NCBI GenBank assembly: GCA_029298735.1 | Contig: JANSLP010000210.1 | Coordinates: 1 to 56,840, forward strand | Origin: Ophiostoma sp. CBS 140.51 | Taxonomy: Eukaryota > Ascomycota > Sordariomycetes > Ophiostomatales > Ophiostomataceae | Length of the DNA stretch: 56,840 nt | Reading direction: 5' to 3' | In this document: positions 40,392 to 49,812 of the stretch, piece after piece | Layout of the letters: each line of letters starts with the position of its first letter | Numbering within the stretch: position 1 is the stretch's first letter | Translations under genes and position numbers: made by a program | The notes under the pieces: model-generated | Database searches by the model: none | Seen by the model: only the letters and a program-made list of their open reading frames with translations | What the model was told of the DNA's origin: nothing

Positions 40392-40889
40392 ATGTGCACC
40401 GTCTTTTCCAACGGAATCCGTTCCACTGGGTTGCACTTGGTGTTTGAACCGATGCGTTCCGCGCACTGCTTGAACTCTTCATTTCTGGAACACCCACAGG
40501 TGTACGCCCGGTACTACGAGGGCGAGACATTAGCTTACCAGTGGCTTCAAGGCACCGGCATGGGCCCAAAGTTTCTCGGCCATGTCACTGAGGATGGCCG
40601 CATTATTGGCTTTGCCATTGAGTACATTGAAGGTGCCCGTACTGCCGGTCCTGAAGATTTTCCTGTGTGCCAAAAGGCGCTGGCCAAACTCCATGCACTG
40701 GGCATTCGCCACGGCGACATCAACCGCCACAATTTCTTGATCCGCGAGAGTGATGGAACGGCCGTGCTAATTGACTTTGAAGCTGCACACAAACCGGCTA
40801 CTGCAGAGGAGTCGATGGCCGAGGCCGAGCTACTAAAGTCCAAATTGGAGGATGAGTCTGGTCTAGGTGGACCCGGCCGGTCGGTGTAG
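40392..40889 (+). pseudogene. Truncated small kinase-like (APH/RIO-type) gene
   Basis: From about 40500 the frame reads VYARYYEGETLAYQWLQG, GPKFLGHVTEDGRIIGFAIE and LAKLHALGIRHGDINRHNFL, then VLIDFEAA. This is the hinge, catalytic loop (HGDxNRHNF) and metal-binding DFE of the small kinase-like proteins common in filamentous fungi and related to aminoglycoside-phosphotransferase/RIO folds. The catalytic Asp and Asn are intact. The glycine-rich N-lobe and the ATP-anchoring Lys are missing from the 165-residue frame. CACCCACAG ending at 40499 is a plausible splice acceptor, so a short 5' exon might lie upstream in 40169-40480, but I found no kinase-like sequence there. It is either a partial gene copy or a gene with an unresolved first exon. 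Confidence 0.55.
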
Positions 40890-43380
40890 AAGATGGGCGA
40901 TGGGAGCGATGAATTTTCGTCATGACACCTCAGCTTACATGTTCACCTTTCTTTTACAAAAAGCATGATATCAAATAACGAAACCAAATCACTAGAGGCA
41001 CATAATTAATAAGAGCTCAGGCGTGGTGGAAAGTAGACCAAGGTTGTATATTTGTTGTTCGCCTTGGTTGCCTCCCGGATTCTATTTTATCTTTATTTTC
41101 ACCAAAACTAATCGTTCAACGACGATCTCTACTTGTACACAGGTGATGTTGCGCGCTTCCGCATCTTCGGACCGAGCAACCAAAGACGAAAAGAAACATG
41201 TCATTCAGCACTGTGCTCCAAAATAATCACACCACAAGCACGTAATTGTGTGCCTAAAGACCGTACAATCTATGGTGACCAACTGTGAGATTCCATTGCC
41301 TACAGTATTGTATCAGAACTAGAAACAAGGGTCGGCGCGATCAGGGTTGAGTAATACGTTGGTAGAATGAGGAACGTTACAGTGAGGTAGGAGGCTCTGG
41401 CGAGTACACCGCTCCGAATGTTGCCAAGAGCAGATGTTGTTATGGACGAACTTGAATATGAGATCAATACCAAGATGCCGTAATGGTGCCTGGTTTTGTA
41501 AAGTTGAAAGTAACGAGAGAGATATTTTTGGCTGTCAAGATGTACGCGTCTTGATGATTCGGACAATGCCGTTAATTCGTAGACCAAGCAAGGCGGAAAA
41601 CAACGAGCAGGTAGCTCAAAAGAGACGATATTCCGGCAACCTATGCCAACTGTGACGGGACATGAAGTCTTCTATGTTTAGATCGCCAAGTTTAGGAAGA
41701 CAAGAAAATAATATGTTGTTAAAGAGCAAGCAAATACACTGGCGATGATCCAGTGACCGAATGAATTGTACTAGTCGACCAATCATATTACAGCACTCTG
41801 TTGTTGCAACCAGGGTCAATGTACGCTCAGTTTTCGGTTGCAGTTGTTTATTTTTACGTCTGGTTTATAACATGGAAACTCAAAGAGGGGCCAAATATAA
41901 ATTATATAGTGAATGACGACGAAAAGTCTAGAATTACCGACTTTATGCTAGTCCGTGCATTGTGCATACGTGTGAATAAAGACTGGAAGAATACCCGCTT
42001 GTTCAAAACGCAATGCATCTTAGGCTATTCTTTCCCACTCTGTTCACCCTGGGCAAAAGAGAGCACGGCCAGATCGTCTATACTACGCAGTTTATATTTT
42101 CTGTCTATTCCCACGTACCAACAAAGTAAATTGATCCTCTTACCAGAAAGCTTCTCGTAAAGCATAAAAGGTCTAGGCCAACAGCGTACCCCGAATGGCA
42201 GAGACGGATTATCCCGTAGGCCCATTCTCTGCCGTTGTCTAAGGTACCAGAATAAACAGTATCTGCAATGGCATAAGACGGCATAACAAGATAGGCACTA
42301 CAGAAAGGTGTATATATTAACACTGCTAACGGACCGTAAACACCGCACAAAATTTATTGGGACAAGGGAAGGCAGAATGAGAAATTTTGCCCAAATATCG
42401 CCATTTTATTCCCCTGTGATGATCAGCACATTCTCCTCCTCTGATTTCCTGCGATTCCATCAGTTGTGAAATGCAGCCGTGAAAGTCTCCATTCATCGTA
42501 ATCGTTCGGTTGGATGTTGATTGCGTGATCATCAAAGTCGTTACCATTTCTGTTGCTATCATTGCTACTCACCGACTTCGTAGGCATATTCATGGCCAGT
42601 TATAGATTGTTATTGCCGCTCTGATACCATGTTCAATCTAAACAAACTCACACAAGGCTCAATCTACAACAAACTGTTCGTGATAAAAATAGACATGGGC
42701 GCGGGGGACGGGCAACGGGGATAGAACATAGCATCACTCATAGCACGACAACAATAAAGCAAGCAACATATATTGCCACGCGTTCACTATCCCCGCTCGG
42801 ATGCCACCTTTGAGCGTGTTTTTGCCTTTTTATGCCCTGTTGTAATATTGCGTCTTGTCTTGTCTCCGTGTTGTGCTGTGGAGATATTGCCCAAAGTGGA
42901 TGTCGAGGAAGTGTTGTGACCGACAAAAGGGGCGAGAAGGCCGAAAGAAAAGAGGAAACGAACGAATCGAAAGACCGTAAAACCCGACTGGGATGGATCA
43001 TAATATATTGAAGAGACGGACCAGACAAGACCAAGAAGCGGAGAACGCGAGTGAAGACGACGTACAATAGACTTCAGAGGCAACAACGCGGCTCGACTTG
43101 CCCTCGATGCTCTTTCGCCTTTGCCTTTGTTAATGTGAATCTGGAGCTGCCGGGTTCGATATTGGGCTTGCGTAGTCTGGATGTGTTCTTCACGATGGTT
43201 GTTACGTTCTCGGCTCATGCGAACTCTCGTCTTGACAATTTTGCCTCCTTTGGATGACGGGATGTGTGTGGATTGTCTGTCGATACCGTGCCTGTATTGC
43301 GCTCGTGGATGCAGACGAAGCAAGTCATAGTGTTGGAGCAGATGTCTCGACAAAGTTAAATATGTCTCTCAAAGTACAAT
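40890..43380. other. AT-rich 2.5 kb spacer
   Basis: No credible gene is visible. Open frames are short, start mostly at non-ATG codons, and have no domain-like content. The stretch 42840-43350 is less AT-rich and probably contains upstream regulatory sequence for the secreted-repeat gene. Confidence 0.5.
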
Positions 43381-43388
43381 CTCCTGGA

Positions 43389-43396
43389 TATAAATA
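43389..43396 (+). promoter_or_regulatory. TATA box of the secreted-repeat precursor gene
   Basis: TATAAATA lies 152 bp upstream of the 43548 ATG and is followed by a pyrimidine-rich stretch (43410-43445). This layout is typical of strongly expressed filamentous-fungal genes. The codon use of the gene (AAG for nearly all Lys, GGC/GGT for Gly, GCT/CCT in the collagen-like parts) agrees with high expression. Confidence 0.65.
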
Positions 43397-43547
43397 AGAG
43401 CCTCCATCCTCGTCTTTTAATTTTCTTGTTCTCCTTTCTCCAGCAGCCTCTCGGACCATCATCAAGCTCCTTCTCAACATCACCGGTCAAAATCTCAAAA
43501 CAGTCTCAATTTTTCAATTCCATCTGACTTTTTCTTCAACCGCCAAA

Positions 43548-44777
43548 ATGAGAAACCTTCTTGTCACCCTTCTCGCCGCCACGGCCATCCAGTCCATTGT
43601 GGCTGCACCCGTCCAGGACCCCACCACGGCCATTGCCCCCAACGGTCCTCCCGGCGGCCATGACAACAACAACAACCACCCTGGCTTTGACCACGACCAC
43701 GACCGTGACCACGACAAGGATCACGACCACGATCATGACAGTGGCAACGTCGGCCAGTGGGGTAACGGCCAGCCCCAGCAACCCCCGCAGCACTCACAGC
43801 CTCCTCAGGCTCCCCAGCAGCCGCAGAACCCCCACAAGGGAAAGCACGACTCTGTCGTGACCCGTCGTCAGGCTGGCGGTGATGATGCCGGTGATGACGA
43901 TGACAACGATACCGATGACAGCACCGACGCTGATGCCCACAAGGGCAAGGGCGGCAAGGGCGGCAAGGGCAAGGGTGGTAAGGGCGGCTTCAAGGGAAAG
44001 GGAGGCAAGGGTAAGGGCGGTAAGGGCAAGGGTGCTGGTGCTCCTGGTGCTCCTGGTGCTCCTGGTGCTCCTGGTGCCGGTGCTCCTGGTGCCGGTGCTC
44101 CTGGTGCCGGTGCTCCTGGTGCCGGTGCTCCTCAGCCTCCCCAGGCTCCTGCCGCCCCCGAGGCCCCGACCAAGCGTCAGGAGGCCGATGACTCTGCTGA
44201 CGCCCCCGAGTCCGCCGACGACGAGGCCAAGAAGGGCCACAAGGGCCACAAGGGTGGCAAGCACCACAAGGGCAAGGGCGGTAAGGGCAAGGGCGGTAAG
44301 GGCAAGGGCGAAGGTGAAGACCCCGCTCCCGCTGGTCCCGCTGGCCCTGAGGCCCCCAACAAGCGCCAGGAGGCCGACCAGGACCCCGCCGGCGCTGCTG
44401 GCGATGCCGCTCCCGCTGATGCCGAGCACAAGGGCCACAAGGGCCACAAGGGTGGAAAGGGCGGTAAGGGCGGTAAGGGCGGTCACAAGGGCAAGGGTGC
44501 TGGTGCTCCTGGTGCTCCTGGTGCCGGTGCTCCTGGTGCCGGTGCTCCTGGTGCCGGCGCTCCTGGTGCTCCTCCTGCTGGCCCTGGCGCTCCTGCTCCC
44601 CCCACCAAGCGCGACGAGCCCACCGATGCCGCTGACGCCGCCGACGATGCCGAGCACAAGGGCAAGGGCGACGGAAAGAAGCACCACAAGCACCACAAGG
44701 GCGGCAAGGGCAAAGGTGGCAAGGGCAAGGGCGCCGGTGAGCAGCCGCCGCAGGGCCCTCCCCAGGGTCCCCAGTAA
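43548..44777 (+). CDS. Secreted Kex2-site repeat precursor, Lys/Gly and collagen-like blocks
   Basis: A 409-residue single-exon protein with a signal peptide (MRNLLVTLLAATAIQSIVA). Residues 38-64 are His/Asp-rich (HDHDRDHDKDHDHDHD), and 75-96 are Pro/Gln-rich. Four units follow dibasic sites RR (106-107), KR (209-210), KR (272-273) and KR (354-355): residues 108-210, 211-273, 274-355 and 356-409. Each unit opens with an acidic head (for example QEADDSADAPESADDEA) and continues with a Lys/Gly/His block (GHKGHKGG, KGGKGKGG). Units 1 and 3 then have a long collagen-like Gly-Ala-Pro tract, while units 2 and 4 end in shorter Pro-rich tails. Three units begin with Gln, which could become pyroglutamate. 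The organisation is that of Kex2-processed repeat precursors, which include fungal pheromones, repellents and RiPP precursors. The function of the released polypeptides is unknown. Confidence 0.85.
   Translation: MRNLLVTLLAATAIQSIVAAPVQDPTTAIAPNGPPGGHDNNNNHPGFDHDHDRDHDKDHDHDHDSGNVGQWGNGQPQQPPQHSQPPQAPQQPQNPHKGKHDSVVTRRQAGGDDAGDDDDNDTDDSTDADAHKGKGGKGGKGKGGKGGFKGKGGKGKGGKGKGAGAPGAPGAPGAPGAGAPGAGAPGAGAPGAGAPQPPQAPAAPEAPTKRQEADDSADAPESADDEAKKGHKGHKGGKHHKGKGGKGKGGKGKGEGEDPAPAGPAGPEAPNKRQEADQDPAGAAGDAAPADAEHKGHKGHKGGKGGKGGKGGHKGKGAGAPGAPGAGAPGAGAPGAGAPGAPPAGPGAPAPPTKRDEPTDAADAADDAEHKGKGDGKKHHKHHKGGKGKGGKGKGAGEQPPQGPPQGPQ
43869..44774 (+). repeat. Four intragenic repeat units bounded by dibasic codons
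   Basis: Units at 43869-44177, 44178-44366, 44367-44612 and 44613-44774, of unequal length (103, 63, 82 and 54 codons). Within units 1 and 3 the 15-base period GGTGCTCCTGGTGCC is tandemly repeated (about 44038-44130 and 44498-44575). This offers slippage and unequal-exchange sites, so length variation between strains is likely. Confidence 0.8.
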
Positions 44778-45165
44778 GCTGGTGATGTTGTGAAGGGCAA
44801 AAAATTGATCTGTTCCTCCTTCACATGACAAGTCGGGGTCTGCCATCGATGGCGCCGACTACAAATGAACGACTACTTTCTTTTTTTCTTGACTATCTTT
44901 TCTTTCTCCTCTTTGTGTGCACATATTTCTACTGCCTTCCCGGGCAGCGGTTGGGCTAGGTGCAACAGCTTGGCTCATCCTTTTCTTTTTTCTCAAATAA
45001 AACCGTGCTCTCGTTTTCACTTTTTACTGTTCACTCTTGTGTCTGTATATATGCAATTGAAATCTCGTTTGATTATTGACAGTCACTGTCTGGTATTACA
45101 ATCTGTCCAGGTCCGTGCAAGGGCTGGGAAAGAAACAACACGTCGACATCCAATCGACATGTCGT
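44778..45165. other. Convergent 3' region
   Basis: 388 bp between the precursor gene (plus) and the small disordered-protein gene (minus). It is T-rich and holds both 3' untranslated regions, with AATAAA at 44996. No gene is seen. Confidence 0.5.
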
Positions 45166-45582
45166 TTACTTCTTCGCCTGGCCAAACGTGTCCTTGAGCT
45201 CATTCAGCTTAGACTCCAAAAACTCACCAGGCTGGCTCTGCTTGAGCTCGTTCAGCTTCTGCTCGAGGAACTCGCCGGGGCTCTGATGGGCCTGGCCGGT
45301 GCTGCCAGCTGCGGCAGAGCTACCGCCTGCAGCAGCAGTCGACTTGGAAGACGTGGCCGCCGGCTTGTCGGTGCTCGCGGCCGCGCTATCGTCGGGCAGG
45401 ATGGAGCCGCCCGTCTCGCCAACGTGGTGAACCTTCTTGAAGTCTGAGGGGTCGGCCTGTATCGCGTTAGTCTTGGTCAAAATAATATTGAATGGTGTGG
45501 ATGTGCTCACCTTCGCCTCGTGCTCGGCGCCGTCAATGAGGTCGTGGCCCTCACGCACAGCTTCGTCGTTCAGTCCGCTCAT
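45166..45582 (-). CDS. Small disordered protein with duplicated PGEFLE motif
   Basis: Exons 45582-45511 and 45456-45166 on the minus strand join over a 54 bp GTGAGC...ATACAG intron. Reading through the intron stays open, but the spliced form (120 residues) is preferred because the sites and a GACTAAC branch region are good. The protein starts MSGLNDEAVREGHDLIDGAE, has an Ala/Ser/Gly-rich linker (about 49-80) and ends in two tandem copies of a helical 16-mer, PGEFLEQKLNELKQSQ and PGEFLESKLNELKDTF. It is very hydrophilic, without Trp or Cys, and resembles stress-related hydrophilin-type proteins; that is inference. I do not recognise a named family. Confidence 0.68.
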   Translation of the reverse strand: MSGLNDEAVREGHDLIDGAEHEAKVSTSTPFNIILTKTNAIQADPSDFKKVHHVGETGGSILPDDSAAASTDKPAATSSKSTAAAGGSSAAAGSTGQAHQSPGEFLEQKLNELKQSQPGEFLESKLNELKDTFGQAKK

Positions 45583-45726
45583 AATGATGGTTATGGTGGG
45601 TGGATGTAGGTGAAATAGTTGGATGGAGAATGATGATGATATTCAGGAACAGAGAATCAGGGCCGTTGTCAAAGTCAGGGGAGAGAGGGGCATTTTTTTC
45701 AGGTCCAGATCAGACCATGCTTGCCC

Positions 45727-45733
45727 TTTTATA
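45727..45733 (-). promoter_or_regulatory. TATA box of the small-protein gene
   Basis: TATAAAA on the minus strand, about 145 bp upstream of the ATG at 45582. Two AGGGG motifs, the core of the yeast-type stress-response element, lie between it and the ATG (45677-45690). A stress link is possible but not shown by this alone. Confidence 0.6.
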
Positions 45734-46497
45734 TCGACATCCCACCCTCCAGAACCTCCAGGAAACATCCCACACCTTTCCGTACGTTCTTAATCATCGC
45801 CACCTGGCGTCATCACCGGTTCTCTTTCGCAAAGCTCTACTGCGATTATGAGAATTATGCTACTATGCCATTGTCACGGAATACACCTCGATAGGCTGTT
45901 CGTATCGCCGAAAGTTGTGTTACTGACACAAAGGATCCATGACTTATCCCTTGGATCCGAGCAGAGGGGGGCGTGAAAGTGAGCTTTATCTGTTTCGGTT
46001 AGTGGTGTGATGAGGCAGAGACAGTGCGAAAGAGAGAGCACGGTGTATTTTGCAGTAAGCACCCACACCGATACAGTGCATCTGACGCGTTTGTACTGTA
46101 GGGTCTGTCAGACCAACGGTAGCTCACACAGCTGTTGGTTTCTTGAGATGGTGTGATGAATGCGCAAGCTCTTGACCTCGCAAATGGAGATTGTGGCGGA
46201 TTTTTGTGTCATAAGCAAATGTAGTCCGGTGTGAAAGAACAGTGGGTTTATTTCTTTTTCGATTTCCATTGACAGGTGGCATATCGTTCTTTTAATGACA
46301 GACGGCTGGCTACTTGTGAATTGTTCCAGAAAGAGGATAAAAAAAACGAATTTGTTTGTCGGAACATGGTATTTTGAATGGTAAACTAATTCTTTTTTTA
46401 TTAATTTTTTCTTTTAAAAAAGAAGTAAAGTGATAAATAAAAATAGAATAAAAATAGAGAAGTTTTCCAGTTTCTGAAGTGCAACCTAAAAAAAGAC

Positions 46498-46504
46498 AAA
46501 AAAA
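46498..46504 (-). terminator. Pol III terminator of tRNA-Lys
   Basis: Seven T on the minus strand, the first T run met after the tRNA, 47 nt past its 3' end. A second T7 follows at 46488-46494 as a backup. Confidence 0.65.
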
Positions 46505-46551
46505 TTGAGAATTCGAATGGTGCTCCTGTGAAAGGAGCGCATCAGGATTTG

Positions 46552-46624
46552 AGCCCGATGCGGGGGTCGAACCCGCAACCTTGAGATTAAGAGTCTCACG
46601 CTCTACCGATTGAGCTAACCGGGC
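46552..46624 (-). tRNA. tRNA-Lys (CTT)
   Basis: A complete 73-nt cloverleaf on the minus strand starting GCCCGGTTAGCTC. The acceptor stem GCCCGGT pairs with ATCGGGC (one G-U), the D-arm is GCTC/GAGC, the anticodon stem TGAGA/TCTCA carries the loop CTCTTAA (anticodon CTT), and the T-arm GCGGG/CCCGC has the loop TTCGACC. No intron is present. The 3' CCA is not encoded, as expected for a nuclear eukaryotic tRNA. The internal A and B boxes (TAGCTCAATCGG and GGTTCGACC) are intact. Confidence 0.96.
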
Positions 46625-48429
46625 GTTCGATCTCATTGTTGAATAAAACGCTACTTAGTTGGATTTATGAAGGGAAGGGGCACTTGGTGCATTTTTGGCT
46701 GCTCCTTCTATTTTTGTCATTTCTGCGTCTGGTGGCGAACACTTCCAAAAAACGAGAATACCAACATAATTCACACCCAGAATACTGGAAGATTGCCATC
46801 TGAGATGCCGATGCAGAAACTGGACATACTCGATACCGACACCCTGCACAGCCCAACGTCGCACTCAGTAAAACAGGTGGGTAATTACTCTGTACTCCGA
46901 CAGTACGGAGTACAGGGCCTGCCTGCACTGAACTTACATCAACGGAACGGAATGCACTTGACTGGAAGAAAGCAATATTGAAAAAGGCAACATGCTCTTA
47001 AATAACAATTATCTCACATTGCACAGCCTTGCACAGGATCATTATTTTTTTTATTAATTGGGCAGTCAAAATGGCATGTTGAGAATTGCGTTCTCCTTCT
47101 GTACCCAACAGATAATACGGAATTCGGATTGTTGGTGGTTACCGACAGCAGGGTTTGCCCTGAATTTTCCACCCTATTTTTACTCTAAACACCGGAATGT
47201 CCCGTCGGGGAAATATGCTCAGCTTCTGTCCAAAAGAGGAAACCTTTTTCGACAATACTGTTGTTATGCTTACCTTCTGAGGTTGTCGAGGCTGACGACT
47301 TTTTCGTTATGCTGATACCCTGTAGCCTTGAAGGATTCTGTCGCGACGATAAAGTTTTGCTTGGTGCTTATGATGGCGCCAGCAAATGCAGGGTAGTGCG
47401 TCCTTCATTGGCTCCAGTAAAATGCACCAAAAGCTGCCAGCCATCAGAAACCCTTCAGCCTGTACCCAGTAGCTAGGAGCTCTGCCGTTTTCAACAGCAC
47501 GTGAAGTTTCTCAAGCAGACAGAAAAGTGAGAAGAAAAGAGACATAGGACAGAAGACAAAAACGGCGAGAAGGCCCTCGTAGATCAAATGCAAGACAAGA
47601 ACATTCCGTGGAATTTGGAGAGAAAAGCTTGTCTCGTAAAACTTACCTGCCGGTACTTTTATTTGTATGGCGGGGTGGTGAGACGGGCAGGTTCCTTCAT
47701 CGACACGGAATGTTTGTCCCAATTCCGGCTCTGCCTCCCTCTGCCTCCAACCACCATTTGCCTATTCGGGCTGTTCAGGTCTCCGAGCCCGTCTCCGGTG
47801 GTGGGACCAATGCTCCAGGTGCGAGCCAGCCCGCCATGCCGCGTCCAAAAGCACAGCCCTTCTGTAAAAAGTCCACTGTAGTCTAGGCCACGACCCTGAG
47901 ATTGATGCTCCAATGCCACCAAATAGGGCTGACGATGGCGGCCATGCACAGGACCTGGCGCGATCGTCCCTTTGTTTGGCAAGGCAAACTGCCTATCGTA
48001 GCTCTCTGTCGCTATCGCTTTCCAGTCGTTTTCTGTCGTCGCATTTCCTTTGAGGAAGGATGCTGGCGCCAGCGTTGTAAGAAATACTCCTTCTTCTGCG
48101 CCCCGTCGTCGTCGTCACCGTCTTACCTTTGTTTTCTCCTTTCCTCCTCTTTCGTCTCATTCTTTTCATCCTTTTCAGACCATAAAACGTCGTCTCTTGT
48201 CTCCCTTTTATGCTCTTCCACCAAAACCACCAAAAGAATCAAGAGGCCTAAACACCGCCGCGACAAGTCCGCTAATCCTCCGCAAACTCCGGCGACCGCT
48301 AACAAGTCAACCGCCCAACCGCGCTGTTGACCTCTCCTTCCCTCACCACGACACTCGTCGTCTTCGACCTCTTGTTTTTGACCTCTTCCCGACACCCTCT
48401 CCTCGACATCCCTCCTCTTCCCTCCCACC
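46625..48429. other. Spacer and promoter of the NAPE-PLD-like gene
   Basis: 1.8 kb with no supported gene. 46980-47300 is AT-rich. From about 48060 onward the sequence is pyrimidine-rich (TCTTCTTC, CCTCCTCTTTCG), typical of a fungal 5' leader for the gene at 48430. A short frame 47608-47886 stays open but has no recognisable content. Confidence 0.45.
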
Positions 48430-49812
48430 ATGTCTACGACTTCCACAGCCACGGCCACGGCCGCCGCGCAACACACAATGGAACAGCCCACAAGCGTCAC
48501 CGTCGTCGCCCACGAGGGCCTGGGCCCAGCGCCCGAGACGGCCCAAACAAAACCCCATCACGTCCTGAATGCCGACGGCTCTGTCCAAAAGTTCCGCAAC
48601 CCACACTCGTCTTTCGTCGACGGCCTGGGGCCTGCCGGCTCTCTGGGCCCCCTGGGCTTCTTCAAGGTCATGGGCACTTTCATTCGCTACCGCTTCCAGG
48701 GCAAACTCGACACGCCCGACACCACACCGCCCACCGTCACCGTCCGCACACCGACCTTTTTGCCCACCCGCTACCCGGACAATGATCCCACAAAGAATCA
48801 CCCACTACGTGCTACCTGGCTGGGCCACGCTTGTTATTATATCGAGTTCCCCACGGGCCTGCGCGTGCTGTTCGACCCCGTATTCGAGGACCGCTGTTCG
48901 CCCATGTCCTTTTTGGGTCCCAAACGGTTCACGCCCGCCCCCTGCGTGCTGGCCGACTTGCCCGCCGTCGACGCCGTCGTGATTAGCCACAGCCACTATG
49001 ACCACTTGTCCGGGCCCTCCGTCCAGACAATCCGGCAACACCACCCGCGGGCGCACTTTTTCGTCGGTCTGGGCCTGGCCGACTGGTTCAAGAATGCCGG
49101 CATCAAGGAGGTGACGGAGCTCGACTGGTGGCAGGATGCCGAGGCCACCGTCACTCTGGGCCCCGTGGGCGGTGGTAGTGCGGCCAAGACGTCGACTTCG
49201 TCGTCTGCGAGACCTTCCTCTGTCGCGTCGGCTGCGCCCGCCAACGTGCCCGCCCCCCTCAAGGCTTTGATTTCCTGCCTCCCCAGCCAACACACTTCCG
49301 CCCGCTCGCCCTTTGACCGCGACCACACTCTGTGGTGCAGCTGGGCCGTTTCGTCGGGCGGCCGTTCCGTCTACTTTGGCGGCGACACTGGCTACCGCGC
49401 AGTCGACCAGGACCAGGAGGAGATTGAGGCGAGCGTTAAGGACGCTTCCGACTTGGCCGCCGTCCATGCCGCCGATGACGCCGTCCGCGCGCAGCGCCCC
49501 GGTTGCCCCGACTTTGCCCACATTGGTGCTTTGAGGGGACCGTTCGATGTCGGTCTGCTGCCCATTGGCGCGTACAAGCCGCGCACCTTGTTCTCGGGTA
49601 TGCACGCGGACCCGGTCGACGCTGTCGATATTTTCAAGGACACAAAGTGCCGGCGGGCCATGGGTATCCACTGGGGCACCTGGGCACTGACGACTGAGCC
49701 GGTCATGGAGCCGCCGCAAAAGCTGAAAGAGGCGCTGCGGCGGCGTGGTCTGCCAGAGACGGGCGTCTTTGACGTGTGCGAGATTGGCGAGAGCCGGGAG
49801 TTTGGCGAGTAG
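48430..49812 (+). CDS. NAPE-PLD/FMP30-like metallo-beta-lactamase-fold phospholipase
   Basis: A 460-residue single-exon protein. RATWLGHACYYIEF (127-140) and VLFDPVFEDRCSP (146-158) are characteristic of the NAPE-PLD group, followed by the metal-binding HSHYDH (187-192) with the Asp-His pair expected for the di-zinc site. Later motifs are VYFGGDTGY (314-322) and RAMGIHWGTW, with a further likely metal ligand. Mammalian NAPE-PLD hydrolyses N-acylphosphatidylethanolamine to N-acylethanolamine and phosphatidic acid; yeast FMP30 is the mitochondrial homologue. The Ser/Thr/Ala-rich N-terminus lacks a clear mitochondrial presequence, so location is unresolved. A 30-residue Gly/Ser/Ala-rich insert (246-276) interrupts the catalytic domain before the SQHTSARSPFDRDHTLW segment. 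It converges on the FMO gene. Confidence 0.88.
   Translation: MSTTSTATATAAAQHTMEQPTSVTVVAHEGLGPAPETAQTKPHHVLNADGSVQKFRNPHSSFVDGLGPAGSLGPLGFFKVMGTFIRYRFQGKLDTPDTTPPTVTVRTPTFLPTRYPDNDPTKNHPLRATWLGHACYYIEFPTGLRVLFDPVFEDRCSPMSFLGPKRFTPAPCVLADLPAVDAVVISHSHYDHLSGPSVQTIRQHHPRAHFFVGLGLADWFKNAGIKEVTELDWWQDAEATVTLGPVGGGSAAKTSTSSSARPSSVASAAPANVPAPLKALISCLPSQHTSARSPFDRDHTLWCSWAVSSGGRSVYFGGDTGYRAVDQDQEEIEASVKDASDLAAVHAADDAVRAQRPGCPDFAHIGALRGPFDVGLLPIGAYKPRTLFSGMHADPVDAVDIFKDTKCRRAMGIHWGTWALTTEPVMEPPQKLKEALRRRGLPETGVFDVCEIGESREFGE

Larger units (their letters stand above)
45583..46551. other. Upstream region of the small-protein gene and AT-rich spacer
   Basis: The first 160 bp contain the TATA box described separately. 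The remainder, towards the tRNA, is AT-rich with no convincing coding sequence. Confidence 0.5.

Noticed and set aside
43794..44846. 350-codon minus-strand frame rich in Leu, Ala and Thr
   Set aside because: Antisense shadow of the repeat precursor, kept open by its periodicity.
46069..48000. CRISPR-like or phage features
   Set aside because: None seen; the sequence is eukaryotic and no regularly spaced repeats occur.
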